Source: JBBRWO01 sp964388455
GTDB lineage: Bacteria; Actinomycetota; Coriobacteriia; Anaerosomatales; JAAXUF01
NCBI GenBank assembly: GCA_964388455.1
Contig: CAYMAN010000071.1
Location: forward strand, 1-6,272
DNA length: 6,272 bases
Reading direction: 5' to 3'
Numbering within the stretch: position 1 is the first letter of the stretch; each line of letters begins with the position of its first letter. This document shows positions 5,362-6,272 of the stretch, one piece after another. A program made the position numbers and the translations under genes. The notes beneath the pieces are model-generated. The model was not told the DNA's origin and searched no databases. It saw only the letters and a list, made by a program, of their open reading frames with translations.

Positions 5362-6272
5362 ATGGCTCAGAGCGTAGCGAAGCGCCTCTCGTTTCTCGAT
5401 CGGTACCTCACGCTGTGGATCTTCCTCGCGATGGCCGCGGGCGTTGCGATAGGCGCGACTATTCAAGCGGTGCCCGACTTTGTCGGCAGCTTGAGCGTAG
5501 GCACCACTAACATCCCTATTGCCATCGGGCTTATCGCGATGATGTATCCGGCGCTCGCCAAGGTGCGTTACGAGGAGCTTCCTGACGCGATGCGGGACAA
5601 GAAGGCACTCGGACTGGCGATGGTGATGAACTGGATCGTCGCACCGTCGGTGATGTTCCTGCTCGCCATCGGCGCGGCGAAGATCTTCCCCAACTTCGAC
5701 GAGTACATGGTCGGGCTCATCATCATCGGTATCTCGCCGTGTATCGCAATGGTCATCGTGTGGAACGGACTCGCCAAGGGCGACACGGAGTTCGCGGCCG
5801 GACTCGTCGCGATCAACAGCGTGATGCAGGTGCTGTTCTTTGGCCTGTACGCGTGGTTCTTTCTCGCGGTGATGCTGCCGATCTTTGGGTTCGAAGGTGC
5901 CGTCGTCGACGTTTCAATGGCAGAGATCGCCACGACCGTCGCCATCTACCTCGGCATTCCGTTCGTCGCGGGCGTCATCTCGCGGCTCTGGCTGCGTAAG
6001 GTCAAGGGCGCGTGCTGGTACGACGAGGTGTTCGTGCCACGCGTGGGGCCGATCACACTGGTCGCGCTGCTATTCACGATCTTCGTGATGTTCTCGCTCA
6101 AGGGCGAGCTGATCATCGGTATCCCGTTCGACGTGGTGCGGGTCGCGGTTCCGATGCTCGCGTACTTCGGGATCATGTTCTTCATGGTCTTCTTCGTCGC
6201 CAAGGCTATGAAGTTCAGCTACGCCAAGACCACCACGCTCGCGTTCACCGCCGGCTCCAACAACTTCGAGCT
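5362..6272 (+). CDS. acr3: ACR3-family arsenite efflux permease, 3' end outside window
   Basis: This inner-membrane transporter should export As(III), and possibly Sb(III), by ion exchange. There are 303 complete codons in the window, and the family is usually about 340-400 residues, so the C-terminal helices are missing. About eight hydrophobic segments are visible (near 16-36, 50-66, 83-107, 115-136, 146-177, 188-209, 227-246 and 259-280), and a ninth begins near 290. Family signatures are MMYPALAKVRYEEL (60-73), CIAMVIVWN (127-135), LAKGDTEFAAGLVAINS (137-153) and AGSNNFE (297-303). Cys127 and Glu303 match the Cys and Glu reported as essential in Corynebacterium ACR3 (Cys129 and Glu305, as I recall), with the same spacing of 176. 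The usual Ala-Arg before that Cys is Ser-Pro here, and Asp after Trp-Asn is Gly. ATG 5362 has AAGGGG (5350-5355) 6 bases upstream. The gene is probably cotranscribed with arsR. Confidence 0.94.
   Translation, partial: MAQSVAKRLSFLDRYLTLWIFLAMAAGVAIGATIQAVPDFVGSLSVGTTNIPIAIGLIAMMYPALAKVRYEELPDAMRDKKALGLAMVMNWIVAPSVMFLLAIGAAKIFPNFDEYMVGLIIIGISPCIAMVIVWNGLAKGDTEFAAGLVAINSVMQVLFFGLYAWFFLAVMLPIFGFEGAVVDVSMAEIATTVAIYLGIPFVAGVISRLWLRKVKGACWYDEVFVPRVGPITLVALLFTIFVMFSLKGELIIGIPFDVVRVAVPMLAYFGIMFFMVFFVAKAMKFSYAKTTTLAFTAGSNNFE

Noticed and set aside
5003..5377. Open frame of 124 codons on the + strand overlapping arsR in another frame
   Set aside because: Its translation is rich in Arg, Ala and Gly in the manner of a frame-shifted GC-rich gene, while the arsR frame has a clear fold. 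The short ATG frame at 5330-5377 within it overlaps the permease start and has no support as a leader peptide.

Overview
The window (about 60 % G+C by eye) reads as one stretch of chromosome with every gene on the + strand. I suspect a high-GC, possibly actinobacterial, environmental organism. The grounds are the base composition, the CCA-encoding tRNA-Phe and the gene families present; nothing in the window fixes the lineage. I see no insertion sequence, CRISPR array, integrase or phage gene.

Layout. Positions 1-53 hold the 3' two-thirds of a tRNA-Phe gene, followed at once by a strong intrinsic terminator (64-96). Positions 97-241 are non-coding and contain an 11-bp palindrome (138-148) and a nested set of complementary arms (156-231) that could fold as a leader RNA. 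Positions 242-4417 encode one giant signalling protein of up to 1391 residues. Its order is CheB methylesterase, CheR methyltransferase, linker, heptad-repeat coiled coil, PAS, PAS, GAF and a PP2C/SpoIIE (RsbU-type) phosphatase. A small Rieske [2Fe-2S] protein follows (4453-4854), close enough to be cotranscribed. A 161-base gap then carries a perfect 10-8-10 inverted repeat (4952-4979), the likely operator of an arsenic operon. That operon is an ArsR-family repressor (5016-5330) and, 31 bases later, an ACR3-type arsenite efflux permease (5362 to the window edge, 3' end missing).

How the genes may work together. ArsR and ACR3 form a standard arsenite-inducible efflux unit: ArsR should sit on the inverted repeat until As(III) or Sb(III) binds its cysteines, and ACR3 then exports arsenite. 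The large protein joins chemotaxis-type methylation enzymes to a serine phosphatase of the class that acts on anti-anti-sigma (STAS) proteins in partner-switching stress circuits. No histidine-kinase domain is present, no STAS or anti-sigma gene lies in the window, and its link to arsenic is positional only. The Rieske protein could feed or sense redox, but it has no visible partner.

The most noteworthy points are the CheB-CheR-PAS-PAS-GAF-PP2C architecture, two substitutions in its CheR AdoMet-binding motif, the possible structured leader, and the non-classical cysteine layout of the ArsR.
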